NCBI GenBank assembly: GCA_029777735.1
Contig: JAKORR010000529.1
Coordinates: forward strand, 1-7,820
Direction: 5' to 3'
Origin: Armatimonadota bacterium
GTDB taxonomy: Bacteria; Armatimonadota; Zipacnadia; Zipacnadales; FEN-943
Length of the DNA stretch: 7,820 nt
In this document: positions 1-6,230 of the stretch, piece by piece
How the letters are laid out: each line of letters starts with the position of its first letter
How positions within the stretch are numbered: the stretch's first letter is position 1
Position numbers and translations under genes: made by a program
Notes under the pieces: generated by a model
The model's input: the letters and a program-made list of their open reading frames with translations, nothing else
The model's database searches: none
Told to the model about the DNA's origin: nothing

Positions 1-911
1 CCCTGCGCGAAGCGGCGGATGTGCTGCGCAAGTGCATTCGGGAGATGCAGCGGCGGTATGACAAGTTCGCCGTGGCGGGAGTGTCGAACATCGTTGAGTA
101 CAACGCGGAGATGGCGCGAGAGGCCGAGTCGAATGCTAAGCCCATGCCCCGCATAGTTGTGATCATCGACGAGCTAGCGGATCTGATGACCCGAGCACGC
201 GCGGAGTTCGAGCAGAGCATTTGCCAACTCGCGCGCCTGGCCCGTGCCACGGGCATTCATATCGTGGCGGCGACCCAGCGCCCATCAGTGGACGTCATCA
301 CCGGCCACATCAAGGCTAACTTCGCGGCCCGTATCGCGCTGCGGCTACCCGCCCAACACGACTCGCGCACGATCCTGGACTCCGTGGGCGCTGAACGACT
401 GCTCGGGGATGGCGACATGCTGCTGCTCACTTCCGACCTACCCAAGCCCCTGCGCGTGCAGGGTGCCTTTGTCGATCGCTCAGAGGTGGAGCGACTCGCA
501 AGATTCTGGCAAAAGCAGGGCGAACCGGAATTCTACATCGTGCCGGACTTCGTGCAAGACGACGAGGAGACGGGCGAGATCAGCGAGGAAGTGGGGGTCG
601 GCGATGAGCTCTTCGCGTCCGCAGTCCGCTACGTGGTGGCGGAGCAGGAGGCTTCTGTGTCGATGCTGCAGCGGCGATTCAAGGTCGGCTACGCTCGCGC
701 GGGGCGGCTGATTGACCTGATGGAGCGACGAGGCATAGTCGGGCCTCACGAAGGGTCACGTCCCAGGCGCGTGCTCGTGGGTCCGCACAACGTGGAAGAG
801 GTACTCTCGGGTGTGCAACCAGAGCCCGAGTGCGAGCTTGCCTCCGAGGACAAGGAGCCTGAGGAAGCTGGGCCCAACGAGGAGCCTCAGGCCTCTAATG
901 CACGAGGCTGA
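1..911 (+). CDS. ftsK: DNA translocase FtsK/SpoIIIE, C-terminal part (5' end outside window)
   Basis: This is the C-terminal part of the hexameric ATPase that pumps chromosomal DNA through the division septum. The reading frame is open from base 3 to the TGA at 909-911 (about 302 visible residues); the membrane region, linker and Walker A lie upstream of the window. Visible are the Walker B strand (IVVIIDELADLM, about 162-197), the conserved ATQRPSVDVITG segment (about 270-305), the DSRTILD...GAERLLG.GDML block (about 360-420) and the RVQGAFV strand. A winged-helix gamma domain follows (about 603-780, SVSMLQRRF..GYARAGRLID), which in this family reads KOPS/SRS orientation sequences. A tail of about 40 acidic, proline-rich residues follows, longer than usual. 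The gene is co-directional with argG 239 bases downstream, with no sign of functional linkage. Identification is firm; choosing FtsK or SpoIIIE as a name is convention. Confidence 0.96.
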   Translation, partial: LREAADVLRKCIREMQRRYDKFAVAGVSNIVEYNAEMAREAESNAKPMPRIVVIIDELADLMTRARAEFEQSICQLARLARATGIHIVAATQRPSVDVITGHIKANFAARIALRLPAQHDSRTILDSVGAERLLGDGDMLLLTSDLPKPLRVQGAFVDRSEVERLARFWQKQGEPEFYIVPDFVQDDEETGEISEEVGVGDELFASAVRYVVAEQEASVSMLQRRFKVGYARAGRLIDLMERRGIVGPHEGSRPRRVLVGPHNVEEVLSGVQPEPECELASEDKEPEEAGPNEEPQASNARG

Positions 912-961
912 GGTCCGGCGTGACTTGGGAGCAAGCGGAGAGCAGTCCGCGTCTGCGTGTC

Positions 962-990
962 TTGTTGTTCACCGAGCCGTGTCCTATCAT
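962..990 (+). promoter_or_regulatory. Candidate sigma-70-type promoter for argG
   Basis: TTGTTG (962-967, three of six consensus bases) and TATCAT (985-990, five of six) are separated by the optimal 17 bases. Transcription would begin near 996-998, exactly where the first inverted repeat starts, giving a leader of about 150 bases before argG. No ARG-box palindrome is evident near it. The call rests only on consensus match and position. Confidence 0.35.
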
Positions 991-997
991 TTTGTTT

Positions 998-1027
998 CCT
1001 GCCCCTTCCGCGCAGATAAGGGGCAGG
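998..1027 (+). promoter_or_regulatory. Perfect 10-bp stem-loop at predicted 5' end of argG leader
   Basis: CCTGCCCCTT (998-1007) is exactly complementary to AAGGGGCAGG (1018-1027), with a 10-base loop. No T-run follows on either strand, so it is not a standard intrinsic terminator. The right arm (GGCAGG, 1022-1027) can alternatively pair with CCTGCC at 1059-1064, so more than one fold is possible. It could be a leader-RNA structure, a 3'-end stabiliser for ftsK mRNA, or a protein-binding site. Confidence 0.5.
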
Positions 1028-1115
1028 CTAGGGGGATGCGAGGGGGGCGCACCTGGGCCCTGCCTGATCCCGGTGCCTGGGCGGTGTTTTACGTTCATCA
1101 TTGGTGTATCGCCTT

Positions 1116-1143
1116 GAGGCCTTCGACGGCCTCCTTTTGGAGG
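1116..1143 (+). promoter_or_regulatory. Overlapping alternative hairpins at the argG ribosome binding site
   Basis: Two helices compete for the same bases. In one, GAGGCC (1116-1121) pairs perfectly with GGCCTC (1128-1133) over a 6-base loop and is followed by CTTTT, which is terminator-like but with a short T-run. In the other, CCTCC (1130-1134) pairs perfectly with GGAGG (1139-1143) over a TTTT loop, and that GGAGG is the argG Shine-Dalgarno sequence, seven bases before the ATG. The first helix would free the ribosome binding site and the second would hide it. This is the layout of a translational switch, but no ligand or protein partner is evident. Confidence 0.5.
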
Positions 1144-1150
1144 GAGAATC

Positions 1151-2356
1151 ATGGCAACCTGTGTGCTGGCTTACTCAGGAGGATTGGACACCTCTGTAGC
1201 CATCAAGTGGATCCGGGACAACTACGATCTCGAGGTGGTGGCCGTCGCAGTCGACGTGGGGGAAGAAAGGGACTATGAGGGCCTTCGCGCGAAGGCTCTA
1301 AGCATCGGCGCCGCGGACGCCCGCGTGGTCGATGCCAAGCAAGATTTCTTCAACGACTTCATTCGCCACGCCCTGTGGGCGAACCTGTTATATGAGCACA
1401 AGTACCCGGCCTTCACGGCGCTGGCCCGACCGTTGCTGGCCCGCAAGCAGGTGGAGGTGGCCCTCGAGATAGGTGCGGAGTACCTAGCCCACGGCTGCAC
1501 GGGCAAGGGCAATGACCAGGTGCGTTTCGAGACCACTTATGCGGCCCTCGCGCCGCAGATGCGTGTCATCGCGCCCGTGCGCGAGTGGGGCATGACCCGC
1601 GACCAGGAGATTGACTACGCCCAGGAGCACGGGATACCAGTGCCAGTAGACAAGAAGAGCCCGTACTCCATAGACGTTAACCTCTGGGGGCGCTCCATCG
1701 AGTGTGGAGCGATCGAGGACCCGTCGCGCGAGGCGCCCGACGACGCCTGGGCATGGACTGTGGACCCGCTAAAGGCCCCGGATGAGCCAGGCTACACGAC
1801 CGTTACCTTCGAGCAGGGCACGCCCGTGGAGCTTGACGGCGAGGCCTTGGACGGTGTGAGTCTCGTGATGCGTCTGAACGAGCTTGCAGGTTCCCACGGT
1901 GTCGGACGCGTGAACATGATCGAGAACCGCCTGGTGGGTATCAAGTCACGTGAGCTGTACGAGACACCGGCTGCAACAGTGTTGCTGACGGCTCACCGCG
2001 ACCTGGAGAGCCTAACGCTCGACCGCGAGACTTATCACTTTAAGCCGTATCTTGAGCTGCGATACGCGGAGCTGGTCTACTATGGCCAGTGGTACACGCC
2101 ACTGCGGCAGGCCATCGATGCCTTCATGGCGGAGACCCAGCGCCGGGTCAATGGCCAGGTGACGATCAAGCTCTACAAGGGACGCTGCGAGGCTGTGGCC
2201 CGCAAGTCCGACTGGTCGTTGTACGACTACTCGCTGGCGACTTACGACGTTGGCGACAAATTCGACCAGAGCTTGTCAAAGGGTTTCATTGACATTTACG
2301 CTCTGCCAGCCAAGGTTGCGGCCCGGGTGGCCCGTAACCACGGCTTGGAGGTATAG
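1151..2356 (+). CDS. argG: Argininosuccinate synthase
   Basis: The enzyme joins citrulline and aspartate using ATP, giving argininosuccinate, AMP and pyrophosphate, the penultimate step of arginine biosynthesis in the cytoplasm. The length (401 residues) is normal for the family. The N-type ATP pyrophosphatase loop AYSGGLDTS is at residues 7-15. The family signature HGCTGKGNDQVRFE is at 114-127 (citrulline/aspartate and ATP contacts), and PYSIDVNLWGRSIECG is at 171-186. The C-terminal synthetase domain is complete, with YYGQWYTPLR and the GRCEAVARKS..SLY segment. The ATG at 1151 has a strong GGAGG seven bases upstream (1139-1143), which fixes the start. No argH or other arginine gene adjoins it in the window, so it appears to be a single-gene unit, probably controlled through the structured leader. 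It converges with the TPR gene downstream. Confidence 0.98.
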   Translation: MATCVLAYSGGLDTSVAIKWIRDNYDLEVVAVAVDVGEERDYEGLRAKALSIGAADARVVDAKQDFFNDFIRHALWANLLYEHKYPAFTALARPLLARKQVEVALEIGAEYLAHGCTGKGNDQVRFETTYAALAPQMRVIAPVREWGMTRDQEIDYAQEHGIPVPVDKKSPYSIDVNLWGRSIECGAIEDPSREAPDDAWAWTVDPLKAPDEPGYTTVTFEQGTPVELDGEALDGVSLVMRLNELAGSHGVGRVNMIENRLVGIKSRELYETPAATVLLTAHRDLESLTLDRETYHFKPYLELRYAELVYYGQWYTPLRQAIDAFMAETQRRVNGQVTIKLYKGRCEAVARKSDWSLYDYSLATYDVGDKFDQSLSKGFIDIYALPAKVAARVARNHGLEV

Positions 2357-2568
2357 AGGCAGCTAGTGTAGGCCCAGGACGCGGCCCGAAGATGTGGCGC
2401 TCGGCAGTCGTGGAGGACGGATCGGGCGATTTTCGCACGTGCCCGCTGGAGGTACTGCCCAGCCGCGATCTGGGATCTGCTCTTGGGCACAGCTCAAAGC
2501 TGCACCACAGAGACGGACAACAACGCATGCAAGAAGAGCCGAACACCCTTGAGCCGGGTATTCCGCCG
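2357..2568. other. Convergent spacer between argG and the TPR gene
   Basis: These 212 bases contain no recognisable gene and no canonical terminator with a T-tract on either strand. There are imperfect nested inverted repeats: GTGCCC (2439-2444) with GGGCAC (2485-2490) enclosing CCCAG (2458-2462) with CTGGG (2470-2474), and next to them CAGCT-CAA-AGCTG (2490-2502). These might act as a weak bidirectional stop or as RNA 3'-end structure. Short open frames here lack start signals. Confidence 0.45.
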
Positions 2569-3318
2569 TCAGAAGATCTCCAACTCCCCGAGGTTGGCGT
2601 AACCAAGCAGTAGCTCCGCCAAGCTGTCGATGATCGAGGCCAGAACGTTGCCTGGGTCCGCCGATCGGGCCAGGCGGGCGTGGTTGATAGCATCCTCGGC
2701 CCAGGCTTTAGCCTGTGGGACTTGACCAGCCCCTAGAGCGGCGGAGGCTCGTAGCACTCGGGTCAGCCCTAGGCCGCTGTGGGCATTGGCCCTGACCTGA
2801 TTAGCGCCGGGCTGGGCCGCGTCGGGGAAGCGCCCGGTGGGCTTCACTCGTTGCACCATCTCCAGTGCTTTCTGGAAGGCCTTGTCTGCAGCGTCAAGCG
2901 CCCCCGTATCGCCGTGCATCGCGCGCTGGAGAAGCTCGCGGATATAGCGCGCATCGGGCGCAGGGCTACCCAAGTGTAGCTGCGCCAACCCCAGCCGCAC
3001 GGCGGCGGCTGCCAGCCGGTCATCTAGCTCGATAGCCTTCTCAAACTCCGCGATGGCTTCCTCGTAGCGGGAGGCGGTTTGCAGGGCGATGCCGCTGAGG
3101 AAATGCCGGCGGGCCCGCGCCTGCGCCGATCCAAAGGTCATGTAGAGGAAGGGAAGGATCACCAGAAGCAGCAAGCCAACGGCCAGAAGAGGCCAGCGCC
3201 AGGAGATCCCGCCGACGTGAGGGGAGATGGATTGCTGTTGACCCGGTGGGGGCGTGGTCGCGCGCGGGCCCTCAATCTCCACATCGAGGACGTCGTCATC
3301 TTTGTCGAAGTCCGCCAT
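2569..3318 (-). CDS. Single-pass membrane protein with TPR-like helices; last gene of the ubiquitin-like operon
   Basis: The 249-residue protein begins with an acidic peptide DDDVLDVEIEGP (residues 7-18), then a Pro/Gln-rich linker and one hydrophobic helix (about 42-62). A soluble helical region follows, with a TPR-like repeat at about 69-102 (A..YEEAIAEFEKAIELD) and further amphipathic helices to the end. The protein ends in GELEIF, a partial echo of the N-terminal peptide. Such folds usually mediate protein-protein contacts. Topology is uncertain, because arginines flank both sides of the membrane helix (RW before, ARARR after). It starts 36 bases after the FHA gene with no clear Shine-Dalgarno sequence, and the ATG at 3318 places the acidic motif next to the N-terminus as in its neighbour. 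The role is probably scaffolding of the membrane complex (inference). No enzyme motif is visible. Confidence 0.85.
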   Translation of the reverse strand: MADFDKDDDVLDVEIEGPRATTPPPGQQQSISPHVGGISWRWPLLAVGLLLLVILPFLYMTFGSAQARARRHFLSGIALQTASRYEEAIAEFEKAIELDDRLAAAAVRLGLAQLHLGSPAPDARYIRELLQRAMHGDTGALDAADKAFQKALEMVQRVKPTGRFPDAAQPGANQVRANAHSGLGLTRVLRASAALGAGQVPQAKAWAEDAINHARLARSADPGNVLASIIDSLAELLLGYANLGELEIF

Positions 3319-3354
3319 CTTTGGTAACCGCCGGATCTGCCCAGGGCGACGCCC

Positions 3355-4578
3355 CTAGCCTAGCCTTTCCGGGCCAGGCTCAGCGGACGTTGCCCTCTCG
3401 TAGTAACTCAACTGGGTGTCGCCGATAGTAATGACACTGCCATTGCGGAGAGTAGCACGCGGCACAGAGCGCCCGTTGACCAGTGTCGCCCCACCGGAGA
3501 GGTCCTCCAGGGTCAGCTGCTGGCCGGACCTGGTAATCCGGCAGTGCAGGGCGATGGCGGCCGGCTCCTTGGCCAGCATAATGTCAGCCTTGGGCGAGCG
3601 CCCGATGGTGGTGACCTCGTTGTAGAGGATGAACTGCTTGCCGGCAAGCGGGCCGCCGGTGATGACTAGCCACGCCTCCTTGCGCATTTCCTCGATGAGC
3701 CCTATAGCCGCTCCAGCCACGGCTCCCAGCATCGATAGGGCCAGCATGCGGCTAATCTCTCCGCCGCCGAAGATCAGGCCGATGGGGTCGAACAGAAAGC
3801 CACCAATACTGCCACCCAGCAGTCCGCCCAGCAACCCGTTGGTGATCTTGCGCACGGATCTAGTCAGCACACCAGGCGCGAGTCCGATGAAGGCGCCTAT
3901 GAGCGCCCAACCTATGGTCCGCACGGCGATCTGAAAAAGAATAGGTATCTGAGTGCTTCCGCCTCCCAGGCTGCCATAGAGCAACTGGCCAAAGACGCCC
4001 CCGAAGGCGCCACCAACTACGCCGATTAGCAGGCCCAGGCCGGCACCCTCCAGGGCTCGGCGCAGGTTTGCGGCCGACACACCCTCCACAGCGCCGATGG
4101 CCATAGCGATGCACCCACCCATGCCTGCGCCGAAGAGTGCCATGTCGCGAAGCACTTCGCCCAGAGACGAGACAGTGGCATCGTCGTGGGTAAAAGGCTC
4201 AAGTATCCCCCATGCCAGCAGGCCGCCCAGGCCGCCCGCGACGGCGAGAGGCAGGACGTTGAGCGTCGCAGTCACGACGGTCTCGACCCCTGACTTCTTC
4301 TTTCCACCGGCCCATAGCTCGTCGGAGGGCAGGGATTCCACAGGCCCGGTGAGCGCCTGGCCGACCGGCGGCAGGGGCTTAGCGGGAGCCACATCGGGGG
4401 GGAGATCGGCAAGGTCAAGGTCCAGCACATCGTCGTCGCGGTCGGCAGCCAAGCCAGGCTCCCCGGGCACAGCAGGCAACCCGCCCGGGCCGGGCGGCTC
4501 CGGTTCTCTCTGTTCCGCGTCCAGATCCTCGGGGTTCAGGTCAAGGACATCGTCGTCTTTGCTCACGATTGCGCTCAC
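3355..4578 (-). CDS. Multi-pass glycine-rich membrane protein with C-terminal FHA domain
   Basis: The 407-residue protein has three parts. Residues 1-100 are disordered, acidic and proline-rich, with two copies of the shared peptide: DDDVLDLNPEDL (8-19) and DDDVLDLDLADL (48-59). Residues about 101-296 hold roughly six hydrophobic, glycine-zipper-like helices. Residues about 303-393 form an FHA domain (TTIGRSPKADI, ..LHCRIT.., NGRSV, ITIGDTQLSYYE). FHA domains normally bind phosphothreonine peptides. Here the S-x-x-H motif is altered: H345 is kept but the serine position carries isoleucine, while GR (326-327) and NG (368-369) are present. The start is GTG at 4578 with poor ribosome-binding signals, and GTG at 4566 is possible. 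It lies 73 bases after the RING gene and 36 before the TPR gene. It is likely a membrane platform with a cytoplasmic FHA domain; no kinase is visible in the window. Confidence 0.9.
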   Translation of the reverse strand: MSAIVSKDDDVLDLNPEDLDAEQREPEPPGPGGLPAVPGEPGLAADRDDDVLDLDLADLPPDVAPAKPLPPVGQALTGPVESLPSDELWAGGKKKSGVETVVTATLNVLPLAVAGGLGGLLAWGILEPFTHDDATVSSLGEVLRDMALFGAGMGGCIAMAIGAVEGVSAANLRRALEGAGLGLLIGVVGGAFGGVFGQLLYGSLGGGSTQIPILFQIAVRTIGWALIGAFIGLAPGVLTRSVRKITNGLLGGLLGGSIGGFLFDPIGLIFGGGEISRMLALSMLGAVAGAAIGLIEEMRKEAWLVITGGPLAGKQFILYNEVTTIGRSPKADIMLAKEPAAIALHCRITRSGQQLTLEDLSGGATLVNGRSVPRATLRNGSVITIGDTQLSYYERATSAEPGPERLG

Positions 4579-4651
4579 ACCTTGTCGCCAATTCGCACAG
4601 CCAGCGGCCGCTGCCTTGGTACGCCCGCTTGCTGCACTCCAGGAACACCGC

Positions 4652-5485
4652 CTAGTACCCTGGCATCAGTTGACTCCACAGCAGCACTGCCATGACCCAG
4701 AAGCCAGCCGTTCCCAGCCCCAGGATGATGGCCCCAACAGCCTTGCCTCGGGCGGACGCCAACCCCACGCCCAGGGCCCTCATGCGTATCAAGACACTCA
4801 GCGCTACGCCAGCACCTACCAACCCTAGCAGCCCAAAGGATAGCAGCCCAAGCACGGACAACACAAAGGCGTTTGTGGCGGCTGTCTCTAGCCCCGCCGC
4901 CGCGGCGGCGGCAGCTGGCGACGGTAGGCCTCGCGGCAGTGTAGAGCCAGGATAACTGGAGGGCGTGCTCGCCGAAGGAACAGTCGTCTCTACAGGCTGA
5001 GGCGGATGTGCTTCTGGCGAGAACCTGCATCCGTAGGTTGTACAGCCACCGTTTTCCTGCCAGCAGTCCGCATGGTGTGCCACTCGACAGGCCGGGCAGA
5101 TGAGCATCAGCTCGCGCGCTTTGAGAGGGAAGCGGCAGTAGGGACAGGACCGCCCGACATACTCGCCGGCCACAGGCTTTCTGCGCAGCGGTTCGGCAAC
5201 CACTGGGCCGGTGGGCGTCGGCGTTGGTCGGCCTTCCTGGCGCAGCACAGGCCTAGGGCGTGGCAGCTCCTCTAGATCGACTACCAAAACCTCGTCGTTC
5301 ATGGCGGGCTGGGAAGACCGAGGAATATCCGCCGGGCGATGGCCAGAGGGCACGGCTTGCGGTTCTCGCTCAGGGCCTGGTTGCTCGTCGAGCGAGCTGT
5401 CGTCGCGCCCGATGATACGCCGCCCGCACAAGGGACAGTACGGGCCCTGCAGTGTAAACTTTCCGTCGCAGAAGGGACAGCGCAT
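4652..5485 (-). CDS. Zinc-ribbon/RING-like membrane protein, candidate E3 ligase
   Basis: The 277-residue protein starts with a zinc ribbon: CPFC (3-6) and CPLC (17-20). A disordered stretch carries NDEVLVVDLEELP (63-75), a variant of the peptide shared across the operon. A treble-clef RING-type domain follows at about 114-153: CPYC, CPAC, then HH..C, C and C (C114, C117, C130, C133, H137/H138, C141, C148, C153). This resembles prokaryotic RING finger family 1, reported alongside E2-like and JAB genes in bacteria. After a Pro/Ser/Ala linker with an Ala7 run (191-197) come two membrane helices (about 205-234 and 249-271) and a very short tail. The RING part is therefore probably cytoplasmic and membrane-tethered. 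The ATG at 5485 is the only in-frame start before an upstream stop. Ligase activity is inferred from domain and context; the domain could instead be only a zinc-stabilised adaptor. Confidence 0.9.
   Translation of the reverse strand: MRCPFCDGKFTLQGPYCPLCGRRIIGRDDSSLDEQPGPEREPQAVPSGHRPADIPRSSQPAMNDEVLVVDLEELPRPRPVLRQEGRPTPTPTGPVVAEPLRRKPVAGEYVGRSCPYCRFPLKARELMLICPACRVAHHADCWQENGGCTTYGCRFSPEAHPPQPVETTVPSASTPSSYPGSTLPRGLPSPAAAAAAAGLETAATNAFVLSVLGLLSFGLLGLVGAGVALSVLIRMRALGVGLASARGKAVGAIILGLGTAGFWVMAVLLWSQLMPGY
4895..4910. repeat. 16-bp perfect GC palindrome of trinucleotide units
   Basis: CGCCGCCGCGGCGGCG reads identically on both strands and is built from GCC/GGC triplets. It lies inside the RING-like gene and encodes part of the seven-alanine run in the linker between the RING domain and the first membrane helix. 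Such tracts can slip by whole codons, changing linker length without breaking the frame. Confidence 0.8.
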
Positions 5486-5632
5486 GTGTAACCATACCCG
5501 GAATCGTCAGCCGAGGCGCGGCCCTCTAAGGGCGCTCTAGAAGAGAGCAGGTGAAGGCCTTTCTATGTGCCGCTCATGGCCCAACGACGGCTCGCTCGTT
5601 CTCGGGCGAAGAACGCTGTCACGCAGCCACTC
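5486..5632 (-). other. Longest spacer inside the ubiquitin-like operon, with two small hairpins
   Basis: These 147 bases lie between the E2-like stop and the RING-like start and hold no gene. Just after the E2 stop there is a 6-bp stem (CGTTCT 5597-5602 with AGAACG 5610-5615, 7-base loop). Nearer the RING gene is GCCCT-CTA-AGGGC (5521-5533). Neither is followed by a T-run in the direction of transcription, so they look like mRNA processing or stability elements rather than terminators. I see no confident promoter. Confidence 0.45.
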
Positions 5633-6202
5633 CTAGAGCAACTCAATGTCCAGCTCGTCTGAGGCGGAATCGTTCCGGCTGTCGGCCGTGATTCCCTCGG
5701 CGGTCTGTGCGCCTTCGACCAGATCAATGTCCAGCTCGGGCTGGTACAAGTCCACGTTGCCCACCGGGAACAGGTCTTCATGCAGCGATGCCCAGCGCGC
5801 GGCTATCGGGTTGAGCGGGCTCTTCGGGTTGTAGTTCTGATACTGAATCATTTGCCCGATATGGATGATGATGTCCACCAAGCTCTCGCCCGCGGCCCAG
5901 TAGTCGTCAATACAGATGTAAGAACCGATGTTAGGGTGGAAGATGGGCGTCTCCATGACGCACTTGGGCTTCTCTCGCGGATAGCCCCTGTGCAAGTAGA
6001 TGCGAGCACGATGCTCCTGTACGATGACCGGACGTTTCGTCCCGGGTTCGAGAGCAACGCCTGGGACGCGGTAGATGATTTCGTAGGCTTCCGGCGGGTT
6101 GCCATAGAGAGGACGCACCTCGATATGAGGATGCCCCGCGAACTCTTCCCGCACGGCCTGATAATCAGAGTAGAGACGCCGCAACCTTGGAGATCCAGAC
6201 AT
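5633..6202 (-). CDS. E2 ubiquitin-conjugating-enzyme-like protein (UBC fold)
   Basis: In this family a cysteine carries the modifier as a thioester and passes it to a target lysine. The 189-residue protein has a UBC core at about 1-142. It shows a YPREKPK segment (74-80) like the YP..PP loop, then TPIFHPNIGSYICIDDYW, with HPN at 89-91 and the predicted catalytic Cys97. SPLNPIAA (128-135) matches the eukaryotic DPLN.eAA helix. The region before Cys97 is close to canonical E2s, so an active enzyme is likely. A tail of about 47 residues follows the fold and is disordered. It holds ELDIDLVEG (156-164) and ends exactly in DELDIELL (182-189). The ATG at 6202 lies 28 bases after the JAB gene with no good Shine-Dalgarno sequence, so translation may be coupled. 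The neighbouring RING and JAB genes support a conjugation role. Substrate and modifier are unknown. Confidence 0.94.
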   Translation of the reverse strand: MSGSPRLRRLYSDYQAVREEFAGHPHIEVRPLYGNPPEAYEIIYRVPGVALEPGTKRPVIVQEHRARIYLHRGYPREKPKCVMETPIFHPNIGSYICIDDYWAAGESLVDIIIHIGQMIQYQNYNPKSPLNPIAARWASLHEDLFPVGNVDLYQPELDIDLVEGAQTAEGITADSRNDSASDELDIELL

Positions 6203-6230
6203 AGTTTGTCACCATCGTAATACATAGCAC

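Larger units (their letters stand above)
912..1150 (+). other. ftsK-argG intergenic region / argG leader
   Basis: No convincing gene lies in these 239 bases. They contain a candidate sigma-70 promoter (962-990), a perfect 10-bp inverted repeat just after the predicted transcription start (998-1027), a G-rich stretch (1029-1047), and a pair of overlapping, mutually exclusive hairpins immediately before argG (1116-1143). A GTG-initiated open frame at 920-1117 has no Shine-Dalgarno sequence, no arginine-codon run and no recognisable product, so I do not call it. The ftsK transcript has no canonical intrinsic terminator here, because the 998-1027 stem is not followed by a T-tract. Confidence 0.6.

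Noticed and set aside
920..1117. Leader peptide frame (GTG start, 65 codons) upstream of argG
   Set aside because: It has no ribosome binding site, no cluster of arginine codons and no recognisable sequence; it overlaps the structured leader.
1053..1138. Possible T-box leader before argG
   Set aside because: TGGTGTATCGC is only loosely like the conserved TGGNACCGCG core, no Stem I or specifier loop was recognisable, and the terminator T-run is only four bases.
811..1278. Long + strand frame spanning the ftsK end and argG start
   Set aside because: It overlaps two firmly identified genes in another frame and has no protein-like features.
2392..2613. Small + strand frame (73 codons) after argG
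   Set aside because: There is no Shine-Dalgarno sequence before it, it runs into the TPR gene on the other strand, and it resembles nothing I recognise.
2286..2693. 135-codon - strand frame across the argG/TPR junction
   Set aside because: It overlaps the 3' ends of argG and the TPR gene and is Ser/Pro/Arg-rich without motifs; a shadow frame.
4602..4613. 12-bp palindrome CAGCGGCCGCTG between the RING and FHA genes
   Set aside because: It has no T-tract, no second copy in the window and no link to a promoter; it may be chance in GC-rich DNA.
4097..4828. 243-codon + strand frame opposite the FHA and RING genes
   Set aside because: The low-complexity Ser/Pro/Arg composition is typical of an antisense shadow in high-GC DNA; the opposite strand has clear domains.
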